Shown one piece after another: positions 5,459 to 5,659 of a stretch of 5,659 bases of DNA. Origin of the DNA: a candidate division WWE3 bacterium RIFOXYD1_FULL_39_9. GTDB taxonomy: Bacteria > Patescibacteriota > WWE3 > UBA101185 > UBA10185. The stretch lies in contig MEWG01000020.1 of the NCBI GenBank assembly GCA_001773295.1, forward strand, positions 44,021 through 49,679. Reading direction: 5' to 3'. The notes beneath the pieces were generated by a model that had not been told where the DNA came from, did no database searches, and worked only from the letters and a program-made list of their open reading frames with translations. Position numbers and translations under genes: made by a program. Within the stretch, counting starts at the first letter, position 1; the number at the start of each line of letters is the position of its first letter.

Positions 5459-5465
5459 AAGAAAA

Positions 5466-5659
5466 ATGAATAAGAATAAAGTAATAAGAAAAGAAGTTGA
5501 ATTTAACGGTAAGAAATTATCGTTTGAAACAGGCGAAGTTGCCTTTATGGCTAACAGAGCTATTAAGGCTACCTACGGGGATACAGTTATATTAGTTACG
5601 GTTGTTGCCGGAGAGGCAAACCCTGATTTAGACTTTTTCCCATTAACAGTAAATTACGA
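5466..5659 (+). CDS. pnp: Polyribonucleotide nucleotidyltransferase (PNPase), N-terminal part (3' end outside window)
   Basis: Sixty-four complete codons are visible before the window ends. The enzyme is a trimeric 3'-to-5' phosphorolytic exoribonuclease that releases nucleoside diphosphates from RNA. The visible part is the start of the first RNase PH-like domain. LSFETGEVAFMANRAIKATYGDTVILVTVV (18-47) matches the family pattern ETGxxAxxAxxAxxxxYGDTVVLxTVV, and DFFPLTVNYE (56-65, last codon incomplete) is the highly conserved PNPase segment. Catalytic Asp residues, KH and S1 domains would lie downstream. ATG at 5466 is chosen because it gives the usual short lead-in; a TTG at 5442 is in frame but lies inside the leader hairpin, and a stop lies at 5427. 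No good Shine-Dalgarno sequence is seen; GATAAGAAAA is the only purine-rich stretch. No own promoter was found, so it is probably transcribed with rpsO. Confidence 0.95.
   Translation, partial: MNKNKVIRKEVEFNGKKLSFETGEVAFMANRAIKATYGDTVILVTVVAGEANPDLDFFPLTVNY

Overview
The window carries seven genes, all on the + strand. It is a housekeeping block for transcription, translation and RNA turnover: the 3' end of a SAM-dependent methyltransferase, a zinc-finger-less DnaJ, nusA, infB, a degenerate DHH-family protein, rpsO, and the 5' end of pnp. The order nusA-infB-(DHH protein)-rpsO-pnp is a trimmed form of the widespread bacterial nusA-infB-rbfA-nrnA-truB-rpsO-pnp neighbourhood. rimP (normally before nusA), rbfA and truB are absent from this stretch.

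The organism is a bacterium using the standard bacterial code: stops are TAA, one TAG and one TGA, and no gene reads through a TGA. The base composition is moderately AT-rich. Several traits together suggest a reduced genome such as the candidate phyla radiation (Patescibacteria): a minimal IF2 with no N-terminal extension, a NusA with a short acidic tail, a DnaJ without zinc fingers, a DHH-family protein without its catalytic residues, and mRNAs with almost no 5' leader. That lineage guess is inference; no 16S rRNA or other decisive marker is present.

Layout. Bases 2-433 hold the end of the methyltransferase. An extended -10 box sits only 6 bases before the dnaJ ATG (466-1398). The 128-base dnaJ-nusA gap holds an intrinsic-terminator-like hairpin and then a possible two-state leader at the nusA ribosome-binding region. 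nusA (1527-2678) and infB (2764-4254) follow with an 85-base gap. A consensus-like promoter precedes the degenerate DHH gene (4353-5009). Another promoter overlaps that gene's stop codon and drives rpsO (5047-5313). The 152-base rpsO-pnp gap contains a small stem-loop and a very long imperfect hairpin ending 7 bases before the pnp ATG (5466, runs off the window).

How the genes work together: NusA modulates RNA polymerase pausing and termination, IF2 places initiator tRNA, S15 is an early 30S assembly protein, PNPase degrades RNA 3' to 5', and DnaJ feeds nascent or misfolded proteins to DnaK. The most striking non-coding feature is the pnp leader hairpin, which resembles in position and form the RNase III-cleaved leader used for PNPase autoregulation in Escherichia coli. 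The most striking protein is the DHH relative, which keeps the fold's sequence pattern but has lost almost all metal-binding motif residues and the DHHA1 half.
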